From contig NZ_JAHBYD010000002.1 of assembly GCF_019636135.1 (NCBI RefSeq), forward strand, positions 62,001-126,000: DNA of 64,000 nucleotides, given 5' to 3'. A model generated the notes under the pieces. The model saw nothing but the letters and a program-made list of their open reading frames with translations. It was not told the DNA's origin and did no database searches. Both the position numbers and the translations under genes were made by a program. Shown here piece by piece: positions 42,311 through 51,908 of the stretch (position 1 is its first letter; every line of letters begins with the position of its first letter). The stretch comes from Phenylobacterium sp. GTDB taxonomy: Bacteria; Pseudomonadota; Alphaproteobacteria; Caulobacterales; Caulobacteraceae.

Positions 42311-43392
42311 CCCGGCAACCCCGTGTAGACCAGCCAGCCCGCCACCGCGAACACGGCCACCAGCGAGGTCGGGAGGAACACCTTCCAGCCCAGCCGCATG
42401 AGCTGGTCGTAGCGGTAGCGCGGCACGATGGAGCGGACCATCGCGTTCATGAAGAACACGAAGAAGGTCTTGAGCGCATAGAAGACGAGGCCGTGCAGGC
42501 TGGCCAGCCACGCGGGCCACGCGGCCAGGTAGCCCTCCGGCCACGGCGCATGCCACCCGCCCAGGAACAGCACCGCCATCAGGCCGCTCATCAGGACGAT
42601 GTTCGCCGTCTCGGCCAGGTAGAACAGCATGTAGGGCGTCGAGCCGTATTCCACGGCGTAGCCCGCCACCAGCTCCGACTCCGCCTCCGGCAGGTCGAAG
42701 GGCGGCCGGTTGGTCTCGGCCAGGCCCGAGATGAAGAAGATCACGCCCATCGGGAACATGATCAGGATCAGCGGCAGGTTGTTCAGCGTGCCCTCTTTCG
42801 AGCCGCCGAACATGTTCCAGTTGATGAGCCAGCCGGCCTGCGCCTCGGTGATGTCGGTCAGGTTCATCGAGCCCGCGATCAGGATCACGGTGATGATCAC
42901 GAAGCCGATCGAGACCTCGTAGCTGACCATCTGCGCCGCCGATCGCAGCGACCCCAGGAACGGGTACTTCGAGTTCGAGGCCCAGCCGCCCATGATGATG
43001 CCGTAGACGCCCATCGAGCTGACGGCGAACAGGTAGAGGATGCCGACGTTGATGTCGGAGACCATCCAGCCCGGTGCGATCGGCATCACCGCCCAGGCGC
43101 CCAGCGCCAGGGTCACCGAGATGATCGGGGCCAGCAGGTAGACCGCCTTGTCGGCGCCGGCCGGGATCACCAGCTCCTTGATCAGGAACTTGCCCAGGTC
43201 GGCGAACGACTGCAGCAGCCCGAACGGGCCCACCACGTTCGGGCCCTTCCGCGCCTGCACGCCGGCGAAGATCTTGCGGTCGCCGTAGATGATGAAGGCG
43301 ATCGTCAGCAACAGCACGACGGTGACGGCCAGGATGTGCGCCACCGTCAGGATCGTCCAGCCGACAGGTGTTTCCCAGAAATTCAAAGCCAC
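42307..43392 (-). CDS. nuoH: NADH-quinone oxidoreductase subunit H
   Basis: Membrane subunit of complex I forming the quinone-site entry. The 361-residue protein with about eight spans shows [41 protein letters not shown] and the acidic channel residues around [11 protein letters not shown]. Start chosen as the GTG at 43392 ([12 protein letters not shown]); a TTG two codons later is possible and no strong ribosome-binding site is present. The open frame further upstream is repeat sequence. Confidence 0.95.
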   Translation of the reverse strand: MALNFWETPVGWTILTVAHILAVTVVLLLTIAFIIYGDRKIFAGVQARKGPNVVGPFGLLQSFADLGKFLIKELVIPAGADKAVYLLAPIISVTLALGAWAVMPIAPGWMVSDINVGILYLFAVSSMGVYGIIMGGWASNSKYPFLGSLRSAAQMVSYEVSIGFVIITVILIAGSMNLTDITEAQAGWLINWNMFGGSKEGTLNNLPLILIMFPMGVIFFISGLAETNRPPFDLPEAESELVAGYAVEYGSTPYMLFYLAETANIVLMSGLMAVLFLGGWHAPWPEGYLAAWPAWLASLHGLVFYALKTFFVFFMNAMVRSIVPRYRYDQLMRLGWKVFLPTSLVAVFAVAGWLVYTGLPG

Positions 43393-43411
43393 ACCCCCGA
43401 CGCTGCTCTCG

Positions 43412-43594
43412 CCTCCCCCGCGCAGCGGCGGGAGGGGGACCGCCCGCCGAGCGTAGCGGAGAGCGGGTGGTGGAGGGGGCGAGCCCCATCCGCTGAATCG
43501 AAAACGCCGGACCGATCCGCCGAGCGTGCGGCTCGCCCCCTCCACCACGCCCTCTTCGGGGCGCGGTCCCCCTCCCGCCGCTGCGCGGGGGAGG
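43412..43594. repeat. Long palindromic repeat, family CCTCCCCC, copy 2
   Basis: About 183 bp in the nuoG-nuoH junction. Ends CCTCCCCCGCGCAGCGGCGG and CCGCCGCTGCGCGGGGGAGG are perfect complements; inner parts GGTGGAGGGGGCGAGCCCC and GGCTCGCCCCCTCCACCA also pair. Confidence 0.88.
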
Positions 43595-43629
43595 TAAGGG
43601 TGGCGATGAGCGAAGTGTGCTGCATCCCC

Positions 43630-45669
43630 CTACTCCGCCGCGATCTTGGCCGCGCCCGAGGCGAGCTGGGCGCATTCGGCCATCGTCACGCTGGCGCGGG
43701 CGATGGGGTTGGAAAGGTGGAAGCTGGCCACCGCGCTCCGGAACGGCGCGTCCGAGACCTCGCCCTTCCGGCCGAGGGCCGCGAAGTCCACCGCCGGCGC
43801 CGTCTCCGGCACGTAGTCGATGCGCCCGAACGTCGGGTGGTCAGCGAACAGCTTCGCCCGGAGCTGGTCCAGCGTGTCGTAGGGCAGCTTGGCGCCGAGG
43901 CGTTCGGAAAGCGCCCGCAGGATCGCCCAGTCCTCGCGCGCCTCGCCCTTCGGGAAGACGGCGCGGAAGCCCATCTGCACCCGGCCCTCGGTGTTCACGT
44001 AGAGGCCGTTCTTCTCGGTGTAGGCCGCGCCCGGCAGGATCACGTCGGCCTTGTGCGCGCCCGCGTCGCCGTGCGTGCCCAGGTAGACGACGAACGCGCC
44101 CGACCTGGACACATCGACCTCGTCGGCGCCCAGCAGGACCAGCAGGTCCGCCCCGCCCTTCGCCGCCAGCTCGGCCGCCGTCCTGCCGCCTTCCGCCGGC
44201 ACGAAGCCCAGGTCCAGGCCGCCCACCCGGCTCGCCGCCGTGTGCAGCACGTTCCAGGTCATGCCGTAGGCCTTGGCGACCGCCGCGGCCGCCGCCAGCA
44301 CCGCGGCGCTGTCCGCCCGGTTCAACGCGCCCGCGCCCACGATGATCGCCGGGTTCTTCGCGTCCTTCAGGCCCTTCACGAAGTCGGACTTCGACCTGGC
44401 GAGCCCGCCCAGCGACGCGGCGCCCGCGCCCAGGTGTTCGTAGTCGTAGGTCAGGTCGACCGCCTCGCCGATCAGGCCGACCTTCGTCGCGCCCGCCAGC
44501 CAGCGCTTGCGGATGCGCGCGTTCAGCACCGGCGCCTCAAGCCGCGGATTGCTGCCGACGAGCAGGATATAGTCCGCGTCTTCAAGGCCTTGGATCGACG
44601 AATTGAAGAGCCAGCTCTCGCGCTGGCCGCCGCCCAGCACCATGCCGTCCTGCCGGCAATCCAGGCTCTTCACGCCCAGGCCGCCGAACAGGTCCAGCGC
44701 GGCCTTCATCGACTCCGCGTCCTGCAGGTCGCCGGCGATCACGCCGATGCGGTCCGGGCTGGTCGCCTGGATCTTCGCGGCCACCACGTCCAGCGCCTCG
44801 GCCCAGGTCGCGGCCCGCAGCTTGCCGTCCTCGCGCACGAACGGCCGGTCCAGCCGCTGCCGCGCCAGGCCATCGACGGCATAGCGGGTCTTGTCCGAGA
44901 TCCACTCCTCGTTGACCGCCTCGTGGGTGCGCGGCAGCACGCGCAGCACCGCCGGCCCGCGCGCATCCACCCGGATCGCCGAGCCCAGGGCGTCCATCAC
45001 GTCGACGCTCTCGGTCTTCTTCAGCTCCCACGGCCGCGCGTTGAACGCGTAGGGCTTGCTGGTCAGCGCGCCCACCGGGCACAGGTCGATGACGTTGGCG
45101 GAGAGCTCGCTCGTCACGGCCCGGTCGAGATAGGTGGTGATCTCCACGTCCTCGCCGCGCGAGATGAGGCCGATGTCCGGCACGCCCGCAACCTCGGTGA
45201 TGAAGCGGACGCAGCGCGTGCATTGGATGCAGCGGGTCATGACCGTCTTGATCAACGGCCCCATGTACTTCTCTTCGACCGCCCGCTTGTTCAGCTCGTA
45301 GCGGCTCTCGTCGCGGCCATAGCCCATGGCCTGGTCCTGCAGGTCGCACTCGCCGCCCTGGTCGCAGATCGGGCAGTCCAGCGGGTGGTTGATGAGCAGG
45401 AACTCCATCACCCCGTGGCGCGCCTTCGTCACCATCGGCGTGTCGGTGAAGATCTCCTGCCCTTCCGCCGCCGGCAGCGCGCACGACGCCTGCGGCTTCG
45501 GCGGGCCGGGCTTCACCTCGACCAGGCACATGCGGCAGTTGCCGGCGATGCTCAGCCGTTCGTGGTAGCAGAACCGCGGAATCTCCTTGCCCGCGAGCTC
45601 GCACACCTGCAGGACGTTCATCCCCGCTTCGAACTCGACCTCGACCCCGTCGACCTTGGCTATGGGCAT
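43630..45669 (-). CDS. nuoG: NADH-quinone oxidoreductase subunit G
   Basis: Large iron-sulphur subunit of the complex I peripheral arm. Of 679 residues, the N-terminus is a [2Fe-2S] ferredoxin domain (PRFCYHERLSIAGNCRMCLVE), followed by the His-Cys cluster region (NHPLDCPICDQGGECDLQD), a [4Fe-4S] CIQCTRCVRF motif and VIDLCPVGALTSKPYAFNAR. A C-terminal molybdopterin-oxidoreductase-like domain without cofactor follows. It ends in an Ala-rich tail (ASGAAKIAAE). Separated from nuoF and nuoH by repeats. Confidence 0.96.
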   Translation of the reverse strand: MPIAKVDGVEVEFEAGMNVLQVCELAGKEIPRFCYHERLSIAGNCRMCLVEVKPGPPKPQASCALPAAEGQEIFTDTPMVTKARHGVMEFLLINHPLDCPICDQGGECDLQDQAMGYGRDESRYELNKRAVEEKYMGPLIKTVMTRCIQCTRCVRFITEVAGVPDIGLISRGEDVEITTYLDRAVTSELSANVIDLCPVGALTSKPYAFNARPWELKKTESVDVMDALGSAIRVDARGPAVLRVLPRTHEAVNEEWISDKTRYAVDGLARQRLDRPFVREDGKLRAATWAEALDVVAAKIQATSPDRIGVIAGDLQDAESMKAALDLFGGLGVKSLDCRQDGMVLGGGQRESWLFNSSIQGLEDADYILLVGSNPRLEAPVLNARIRKRWLAGATKVGLIGEAVDLTYDYEHLGAGAASLGGLARSKSDFVKGLKDAKNPAIIVGAGALNRADSAAVLAAAAAVAKAYGMTWNVLHTAASRVGGLDLGFVPAEGGRTAAELAAKGGADLLVLLGADEVDVSRSGAFVVYLGTHGDAGAHKADVILPGAAYTEKNGLYVNTEGRVQMGFRAVFPKGEAREDWAILRALSERLGAKLPYDTLDQLRAKLFADHPTFGRIDYVPETAPAVDFAALGRKGEVSDAPFRSAVASFHLSNPIARASVTMAECAQLASGAAKIAAE

Positions 45670-45698
45670 CAGGACATCGCTCCCATTCCCACAAGTCC

Positions 45699-45822
45699 GT
45701 CATGGCCGGGCCTGTCCCGGCCACCCATGCGCGCCGGCGCTGCGAGGATGGTCGGAACCGTCGCCGCCGCGAACTCGGGGACATCGGTGTTCATGGGTGG
45801 CCGGGACAGGCCCGGCCATGAC
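45699..45822. repeat. Palindromic repeat, family GTCAT...ATGAC, nuoF-nuoG junction
   Basis: GTCATGGCCGGGCCTGTCCC with CCACCCATG at the left pairs with CATGGGTGGCCGGGACAGGC and CCGGCCATGAC at the right. The 60-nt middle is unpaired and unrelated to copy 41487. Confidence 0.85.
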
Positions 45823-45850
45823 GTTTGAGGGAGAAGGAACGACATCCGCC

Positions 45851-47164
45851 CTACTCCGCCGCGATCGAGGCGCCGGCGTACGAGCCCTTGCGCGCGCGGT
45901 AACTGTTGATGCGGTCCTCCACCTCCCCGCGGAAGTGGCGGAACAGGCCCTGGATCGGCCAGGCGGCCGCGTCGCCCAGGCCGCAGATGGTGTGACCCTC
46001 GACCTGGGACGCCACGTCGAGCAGCAGGTCGATCTCGGACATCTCGGCTTCGCCCGTGACCATCCGCTCCATCACCCGCCACATCCAGCCGGTGCCCTCG
46101 CGGCACGGCGTACACTGGCCGCAGCTCTCGTGCTTGTAGAAGTAGCTGGCCCGCGCGATGGCCTTCACCAGGTCGGCGTCCTTGTCGAACACGATCATGG
46201 TGCCGGTGCCCAGGCCCGAGCCCCGCGCCTGCAGGTCCTCGTAGGTCATCACCGCGACCTCGGCCTCCTCGGCCGGGATCATGCGCACCGAGATGCCGCC
46301 CGGGATCACCGCCTTCAGGTTGCCCCAGCCGCCCCGCACGCCGCCCATGTGCTCCTCGATGAGCGTCTTCAGCGGGATGCCGACCGCGTCCTCGACCACG
46401 CAGGGCCGGTTCAGGTGGCCCGAGCCCGCGAACAGCTTGGTGCCGGTCGACTTCTCGGTGCCGAACCCTGCGAACCAGTCCGCGCCACGCCGCAGGATCG
46501 TGCCCACGACCGCGATGGTCTCGACGTTGTTCACCGTCGTCGGGCAGCCGTAGATGCCGGCGCCGGCCGGGAACGGGGGCTTCAGGCGCGGCTGGCCCTT
46601 CTTGCCCTCGAAGCTCTCCATCAGCGCCGTCTCGTCGCCGCAGATGTAGGCCCCGCCCCCGTGCTGCACGCGCACGTCCACGTCCCAGCCGTGGATGTTG
46701 CCGGGCCCGATCAGCTTGGCGTCGTACGCCTGCTTGATCGCCGCCAGCAGCCGCTCGCGCTCATGCACGTACTCGCCGCGGATGTAGATGTAGGCCGTGT
46801 GCGCCCGCATGGCCTTGCAGGCGATCAGGCAACCCTCGATCAAGAGGTGCGGGTCGTTGCGCAGGATGTCGCGATCCTTGCACGCGCCCGGCTCCGACTC
46901 GTCGGCGTTGACCAGCAGGTAGTGCGGACGTTCGCTCTCCTGCTTCGGCATGAAGGTCCACTTCAGGCCGGTGGCGAAGCCCGCCCCGCCGCGCCCGCGC
47001 AGGCCCGAGGCCTTGATCTGGTCGCAGATCCACTCGGGCGTCTGGGCCACGATGTCCTTCGTGCCGTTCCACGCGCCGCGCGCCTTCGCCCCATCCAGGC
47101 CCCAGTCGCGCTGGCCGTAGATGTTCAGGAAGATGCGGTCCTTGTCGGCCAACAGCCCCGGCAC
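45851..47164 (-). CDS. nuoF: NADH-quinone oxidoreductase subunit F
   Basis: NADH- and FMN-binding subunit of complex I. The 437-residue protein shows the FMN/NADH site [45 protein letters not shown] and the [4Fe-4S] motif [15 protein letters not shown]. The 69-residue membrane protein gene lies 1 bp upstream. Confidence 0.97.
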   Translation of the reverse strand: MPGLLADKDRIFLNIYGQRDWGLDGAKARGAWNGTKDIVAQTPEWICDQIKASGLRGRGGAGFATGLKWTFMPKQESERPHYLLVNADESEPGACKDRDILRNDPHLLIEGCLIACKAMRAHTAYIYIRGEYVHERERLLAAIKQAYDAKLIGPGNIHGWDVDVRVQHGGGAYICGDETALMESFEGKKGQPRLKPPFPAGAGIYGCPTTVNNVETIAVVGTILRRGADWFAGFGTEKSTGTKLFAGSGHLNRPCVVEDAVGIPLKTLIEEHMGGVRGGWGNLKAVIPGGISVRMIPAEEAEVAVMTYEDLQARGSGLGTGTMIVFDKDADLVKAIARASYFYKHESCGQCTPCREGTGWMWRVMERMVTGEAEMSEIDLLLDVASQVEGHTICGLGDAAAWPIQGLFRHFRGEVEDRINSYRARKGSYAGASIAAE

Positions 47165-47165
47165 G

Positions 47166-47375
47166 TCAGGAATCTCCCTTGCGGCCGCGCACGGCGGCCA
47201 TGAACCACATCTGCACCGCGAACCCGCCGGCCACGGCGACGATCACCAGCGCGATCGCCCAGGTCCGGCCCTGGGCGTAGAGCATGATCCCGATCACGGC
47301 GACGAGCGCCGCCACCACGTTGGCGATCATCATCACCTTGCGCCGCCGCTGGATGGCCTCGATGTCGATGGTCAT
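47166..47375 (-). CDS. Small two-span membrane protein between nuoE and nuoF
   Basis: A 69-residue protein starting [20 protein letters not shown] with two hydrophobic spans (about 15-33, and about 38-60, [21 protein letters not shown]) and a charged C-terminus (RGRKGDS). The family is not recognised. The stop lies 1 bp before the nuoF start codon, so it is co-translated. Possible roles as an accessory or assembly protein of complex I are inference. A palindromic repeat separates it from nuoE. Confidence 0.78.
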   Translation of the reverse strand: MTIDIEAIQRRRKVMMIANVVAALVAVIGIMLYAQGRTWAIALVIVAVAGGFAVQMWFMAAVRGRKGDS

Positions 47376-47387
47376 CGCAACCTCCTT

Positions 47388-47593
47388 ACCTCCCCCGCGA
47401 AGCGGCGGGAGGGGGACCGCCCGCCGAAGCCGGCTTCAGCCGGCTGTAGAGCGGGGGGTGGAGGGGGCGAGCCCCATGCACGGAATTCGAAACGGCAGGG
47501 CTGACGCGCCGAGCTTGGCGTTCGCCCCCTCCACCACGCGCTCTCCGCTGCGCTCGGCGCGCGGTCCCCCTCCCGCCGCTTCGCGGGGGAGGT
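47388..47593. repeat. Long palindromic repeat, family CCTCCCCC, copy 3
   Basis: About 206 bp in the nuoE to 69-residue-gene junction. Ends ACCTCCCCCGCGAAGCGGCG and CGCCGCTTCGCGGGGGAGGT are perfect complements; GTGGAGGGGGCGAGCCCC pairs with CGCCCCCTCCAC. The loop part AATTCGAAACGGCAGG differs from copy 2. Confidence 0.88.
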
Positions 47594-47613
47594 GAGAGGA
47601 AGTTCTGCCCCCC

Positions 47614-48300
47614 TCATGCCCCCACCTTCGTCTTCGCCGCCTTGGGCGGCTTCGGCGGCAGGTTCGGGATGGCGATCCTCTTGGCCAGCGACCCGTCGAA
47701 CAGTTTCGCGTCGGTCAGCGTCAGCGGCTCGCCCGCGGGGGCCGAGCCCTGCCGCCCGATCTCCGACCCCGGCTCCGGCGTCTTCCCGGCCGCGAACGCG
47801 TCCAGCAGCTTCTCGAAGCCTTCCGGCGTCAGGTCCTCGTAGTAGCGGTCGTTGATCGCCGCCATCGGCGCGTTGGCGCACGCGCCCATGCACTCGACTT
47901 CCTGCCAGTAGAACTTGCCGTCGGCCGAGCGGTGGGCCTGCGGCCCGATCCGGCGCTTGCAGACCTCCATCAGCGCCTCGGACCCGCGCGTCTGGCACGG
48001 CGTCGTGCCGCACACCTGCACCAGCGCATGCGTGCCCACCGGCTCCAGCATGAACATGGTGTAGAAGGTCGCCACCTCCAGCACCCGGATCACCGGCACG
48101 CCCAGCAGCTCGGCCACCGCCCGGATCGCCGGCTCGGGCACCCAGCCCTCCTGCTTCTGCACCAGCCACAGGATCGGCACCATGGCCGACTGCTGCCGCC
48201 CCGCCGGGAAGTTGGCCATCCACTGCTTCGCCGCCTTCAGCGTGGCGGGCGCGAACGCGAAGCTCTCGGGCTGGATGGGAGAAAGACGGCGGACGCTCAA
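47614..48300 (-). CDS. nuoE: NADH-quinone oxidoreductase subunit E
   Basis: Thioredoxin-like [2Fe-2S] subunit of complex I (N1a cluster). The four cluster ligands appear in [12 protein letters not shown] and [11 protein letters not shown]. The 228-residue protein has an extra C-terminal tail ([14 protein letters not shown]). The start chosen is a TTG at 48300 overlapping the nuoD stop by 4 bp (TTGA), giving [17 protein letters not shown] after Met; no ATG or GTG exists nearby before the conserved region. Confidence 0.94.
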   Translation of the reverse strand: MSVRRLSPIQPESFAFAPATLKAAKQWMANFPAGRQQSAMVPILWLVQKQEGWVPEPAIRAVAELLGVPVIRVLEVATFYTMFMLEPVGTHALVQVCGTTPCQTRGSEALMEVCKRRIGPQAHRSADGKFYWQEVECMGACANAPMAAINDRYYEDLTPEGFEKLLDAFAAGKTPEPGSEIGRQGSAPAGEPLTLTDAKLFDGSLAKRIAIPNLPPKPPKAAKTKVGA

Positions 48301-49532
48301 CGGTCGATCTCCCCGAACACGATGTCCAGCGAGCCCAGGATGGCGGAGACGTCGGCCAGCATGTGCCCGCGGTTCAGCCAGTCCATCGCTTGCAGGTGCG
48401 GATAGCCCGGCGCGCGGATCTTGGCCCGGTACGGCTTGTTGGTCCCGTCGCTGACCAGGTAGACGCCGAACTCGCCCTTCGGCGCCTCGACGCAGGCGTA
48501 GACCTCGCCCGGCGGCGTCCGGTAGCCCTCGGTGAACAACTTGAAGTGGTGGATCAGCGATTCCATCGACCGCTTCATCTCGCCCCGGCGCGGCGCGGTG
48601 ATCTTGTTGTCCTCGATCAGCACCGGGCCCGGCGTCTTCAGCAGGCGCTCGCAGCACTGCTTCATGATCCTGGTGCTCTCGCGCATCTCCTGCATGCGGC
48701 AGAGGTAGCGGTCGTAGCAGTCGCCGTTCACGCCCAGCGGAACGTCGAACTCCATGTCGTCGTAGGCGGCGTAGGGCTGGCTGCGCCGCAGGTCCCACGG
48801 GATGCCCGAGCCGCGCACCATCACGCCCGAGAACGACTTCTCGATCGCCTCCTCGCGGGTCACCACGCCGATGTCGACGTTGCGCTGCTTGAAGATGCGG
48901 TTGTGGGTGATCAGGCCCTCGATGTCGTCGCAGATGCGCGGGAAGCCGTCGCACCAGTCGAGGATGTCGCGCACCAGCGCTTCCGGCAGGTCCTGCCGCA
49001 CGCCGCCCACGCGGTAGTAGTTGGCGTGCATCCGCGCGCCCGACGCGCGCTCGTAGAACACCATGAGTTGCTCGCGCGGCTCGAAGCCCCAGAGCGGCGG
49101 CGTCAGCGCGCCCACGTCCATGGCCTGGGTGGTCACGTTCAGCAGGTGGTTCAGGATGCGCCCGATCTCGTCGTAGAGCGTGCGGATCAGGAGCGCCCGG
49201 TACGGCGGCGTCACGCCCAGCAGCCTCTCGATCGCCAGGCAGTAGGCGTGCTCCTGGTTCATGGGCGCCACGTAGTCGAGGCGGTCCATGTACGGGATCG
49301 TCTGCTGGTAGGGCCGCGCCTCCATCAGCTTCTCGGTGCCGCGGTGCAGCAGGCCGATGTGCGGGTCGACCCGCTCCACCACCTCGCCGTCCAGCTCCAG
49401 CACCAGGCGCAGCACCCCGTGGGCCGCCGGGTGCTGCGGGCCGAAGTTGATGTTGAACTTGCGGACCGGGGTCTCGGCCGCCTCGGGCGCGAAGAAATCG
49501 GTGGCCGCCGCGGGCGTGTTGTCGCCGGTCAT
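48297..49532 (-). CDS. nuoD: NADH-quinone oxidoreductase subunit D
   Basis: Quinone-site subunit of complex I, related to the NiFe hydrogenase large subunit. The 411-residue protein has [20 protein letters not shown], the quinone-site His/Tyr region [14 protein letters not shown], and the C-terminal DIVFGEIDR. Start [11 protein letters not shown] at 49532 overlaps the nuoC stop by 4 bp (ATGA). Confidence 0.97.
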   Translation of the reverse strand: MTGDNTPAAATDFFAPEAAETPVRKFNINFGPQHPAAHGVLRLVLELDGEVVERVDPHIGLLHRGTEKLMEARPYQQTIPYMDRLDYVAPMNQEHAYCLAIERLLGVTPPYRALLIRTLYDEIGRILNHLLNVTTQAMDVGALTPPLWGFEPREQLMVFYERASGARMHANYYRVGGVRQDLPEALVRDILDWCDGFPRICDDIEGLITHNRIFKQRNVDIGVVTREEAIEKSFSGVMVRGSGIPWDLRRSQPYAAYDDMEFDVPLGVNGDCYDRYLCRMQEMRESTRIMKQCCERLLKTPGPVLIEDNKITAPRRGEMKRSMESLIHHFKLFTEGYRTPPGEVYACVEAPKGEFGVYLVSDGTNKPYRAKIRAPGYPHLQAMDWLNRGHMLADVSAILGSLDIVFGEIDR

Positions 49533-50158
49533 TTGGCCTTCTCCCCGGACTTCTCGTCGCCGGGCAGGATCGGGGCGAAGCCCTTCTCCACGCCCTCCCA
49601 GGGCGACAGGAAGTCCCAGTTGCGCCACTCGACCGACTTCACCGGCTCGTAGACCACCCGCTTCAGCTCGTCGTCGTAGCGGACCTCGACGTAGCCGGTC
49701 ATCGGGAAGTCCTTGCGCAGCGGATGGCCGTGGAAGCCGTAGTCCGTGAGGATGCGCCGCAGGTCCGGATGGCCGTCGAAGAAGACGCCGTACATGTCGA
49801 ACGTCTCGCGCTCGAACCAGTCGGCCGCCGGGAAGACCGACACGACCGACGGCACGGCGGTGTCCTCGTCGGTCTGCACCTTCAGCCGCACCCGCCGGTT
49901 CTTCGTCATCGACAGCAGGTGGTAGACCACGTCGAACCGCAGTGGCCGCTCGGGATAGTCCGCGCCGCACAGGTCGATGAGCTGATGGAAGCCCTGCGCG
50001 TCCTTCAGGTAGGTCAGCGCCTCGACCACGCGGGCCGCCGGGCCGGTCAGGGTCAGCTCGCCGAACGCCACCTCGGCGCCCGTGATCAGGCCCTTGGCCT
50101 CCTTCACGATGGCCTTGCCGAGCTTGGAAAGCTCGCTCTCGCTCGCCGGCCAGCTCAT
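49529..50158 (-). CDS. nuoC: NADH-quinone oxidoreductase subunit C
   Basis: Peripheral-arm 30 kDa subunit of complex I. The 209-residue protein shows the family signature [20 protein letters not shown] and [20 protein letters not shown]. Start [12 protein letters not shown] overlaps nuoB by 4 bp (ATGA); the frame is open further into nuoB without homology. Confidence 0.97.
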   Translation of the reverse strand: MSWPASESELSKLGKAIVKEAKGLITGAEVAFGELTLTGPAARVVEALTYLKDAQGFHQLIDLCGADYPERPLRFDVVYHLLSMTKNRRVRLKVQTDEDTAVPSVVSVFPAADWFERETFDMYGVFFDGHPDLRRILTDYGFHGHPLRKDFPMTGYVEVRYDDELKRVVYEPVKSVEWRNWDFLSPWEGVEKGFAPILPGDEKSGEKAK

Positions 50159-50715
50159 CGGATGATCGTCCCGGTGCGGCGGATCTTCTTCTGCAGTTGC
50201 AGCACGCCGTAGACCAGCGCCTCGGCGGTCGGCGGGCAGCCGGGCACGTAGACGTCCACCGGCACGATCCGGTCGCAGCCGCGCACGGTCGAATAGCTGA
50301 AGTAGTAGTAGCCGCCGCCGTTCGCGCAGCTTCCCATGCTGATCACGTACCGCGGCTCGGGCATCTGGTCGTAGACCTTGCGCAGCGCCGGAGCCATCTT
50401 GTTCACCAGCGTGCCGGCCACGATCATCACGTCGCTCTGCCTGGGGCTGGCGCGCGGCGCGAAGCCGTAGCGCTCCAGGTCGTAGCGCGGCATCGAGGCC
50501 TGCATCATCTCGACCGCGCAGCACGCCAGGCCGAACGTCATCCACATCAGCGAACCGGTGCGGGCCCAGGTGATCAGGTCGTCGACGCCGGCGGTCACGA
50601 AGCCCTTGTCGGCCAGCCGCTGCGACACGCCGTCGAAGAAGGGGTCGTGCGTCTTCGGGTCGTAGCCCTCGACCGCGCTCCGGCCGGCCGACCCCGCAGG
50701 AACGATCACTCCCAT
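50155..50715 (-). CDS. nuoB: NADH-quinone oxidoreductase subunit B
   Basis: Carries the N2 [4Fe-4S] cluster next to the quinone site. The adjacent Cys ligands are in [11 protein letters not shown], and the others in [12 protein letters not shown] and [12 protein letters not shown]. 186 residues; overlaps nuoA by 10 bp and nuoC by 4 bp. Confidence 0.97.
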   Translation of the reverse strand: MGVIVPAGSAGRSAVEGYDPKTHDPFFDGVSQRLADKGFVTAGVDDLITWARTGSLMWMTFGLACCAVEMMQASMPRYDLERYGFAPRASPRQSDVMIVAGTLVNKMAPALRKVYDQMPEPRYVISMGSCANGGGYYYFSYSTVRGCDRIVPVDVYVPGCPPTAEALVYGVLQLQKKIRRTGTIIR

Positions 50716-51083
50716 TCCAGGGCGCCCTTCTTCCACTCGTAGATGAAGCCCACCGTCAGCACGCCGAGGAAGGTCATCATCGACCAGAAGGCGTACTTCG
50801 CCGCATCCGGCGGCAACTTCATCAGCGCCACGGCCCACGGGAACAGGAATGCGACTTCCAAGTCGAAGATGATGAAGAGAATCGAGACGAGGTAGAATCG
50901 CACGTCGAACTTCATCCGCGCGTCGTCGAAGGCGTTGAAGCCGCACTCGTAGGACGACAGCTTCTCGGGATCGGGCGCCCTGGGCGCGAGCACGGTCGCG
51001 GCGAGAATGAAGACGATACCCAGCACCGCCGCGATCCCCAGGAAGATCACGATGGGCAGGTACTCGAGCAGGAAGTCGTTCAC
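50706..51083 (-). CDS. nuoA: NADH-quinone oxidoreductase subunit A
   Basis: First gene of the nuo operon. A three-span subunit with the TMH1-2 loop motif [20 protein letters not shown] (Cys conserved) and [12 protein letters not shown]. The GTG at 51083 gives 125 residues and has GGAG 7 bp upstream; an ATG at 51128 is in frame but yields an unusual charged N-terminus. The operon promoter must lie in 51084-51290 or be within the repeats upstream; I cannot assign it. Confidence 0.96.
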   Translation of the reverse strand: MNDFLLEYLPIVIFLGIAAVLGIVFILAATVLAPRAPDPEKLSSYECGFNAFDDARMKFDVRFYLVSILFIIFDLEVAFLFPWAVALMKLPPDAAKYAFWSMMTFLGVLTVGFIYEWKKGALEWE

Positions 51084-51292
51084 GTAAGTCTCCGGCGGGG
51101 AGTCGCGGCGCCCTTCTAGACCGATCATTCCGGCGTTTCAAACCGCCTTGTGCAGCGCGAAACGCAGGTTTTTTCGACAGTTGCGAACCATTCTCAATTC
51201 GCCGCCCAGCCAGGCCACGCCCGCCGTCGCCCGCGCCCCGCCACCTCTCACTCAATAGGATGTCATCCCGGTTTCGCCCCCCTGTCATCCCA

Positions 51293-51468
51293 GGGCTATC
51301 GCATATGGCTTGTGGGCGGCTTGTCCGCTCGATTCATGAACCGCAGAGATCGCGGAGATACGCAGAGAAGCTCGCGGATCCACGGGAATCCTCCGCGTAT
51401 CTCCGCGATCTCTGCGGTTCGACTGACGGCCTTTCGGCCACCCGCATCCATATGCGATTGCCCTCCCT
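51293..51468. repeat. Composite palindrome with triple-9-mer core, copy c
   Basis: Core arms at 51339-51368 and 51391-51420 (units ACCGCAGAG, ATCGCGGAG, ATACGCAGAG). Outer complementary parts enclose it: CAGGGCTATCGCATATG near 51293 and CATATGCGATTGCCCT near 51449, with a GGGCGGCTTGTCCGCTC hairpin inside. It lies in the 670-bp nuoA to tRNA gap, which shows no gene. Confidence 0.85.
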
Positions 51469-51642
51469 GTCATCCCGGTTTCGCGAAGCGAAGACCGGGA
51501 CCCAACCATCGGGCGCGTCGATGTTTGGCGGGTGGCCTTGGCGGTCGGGGCCGGATCACCGCCTCAGGGCACCGGTAGGTTGGGTCCCGATCCCCCGCCT
51601 TCGCGAGAGCAGGCTTTGGCCTGCGGCGAAACCGGGATGACA
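51469..51642. repeat. Long palindromic repeat, family CGGTTTCG, copy 2
   Basis: Same ends and inner complementary parts as 29161-29314 (TGTCATCCCGGTTTCG and CGAAACCGGGATGACA; ACCGGGACCCAACC and GGTTGGGTCCC). The right half carries an extra roughly 17-bp stretch. A fragment of the left end is at 51261-51290, as in copy 1. Confidence 0.88.
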
Positions 51643-51753
51643 CTTTGGGGTAAGCGGCAATGCGCACCGCGCGGTCACGCCCCGCACTCTTCCGTTGACA
51701 CGATTCCGGCCCGCCCATATGAGAGCCGCCTTCGCACGGCCGGACGGTCTTGC

Positions 51754-51830
<77 letters not shown>

Positions 51831-51908
51831 TGTCCGGTGGCGAACTCCCCAGATCCGAACAGACTCCTGACGCCAGGCGCTGTCCGCCGCGTTATGGAAT
51901 CCCCGCCC

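Noticed and set aside
42493..45828. A 1111-codon plus-strand open frame across nuoG and nuoH
   Set aside because: Opposite strand of two well-defined nuo genes and a repeat; composition is that of a shadow frame.
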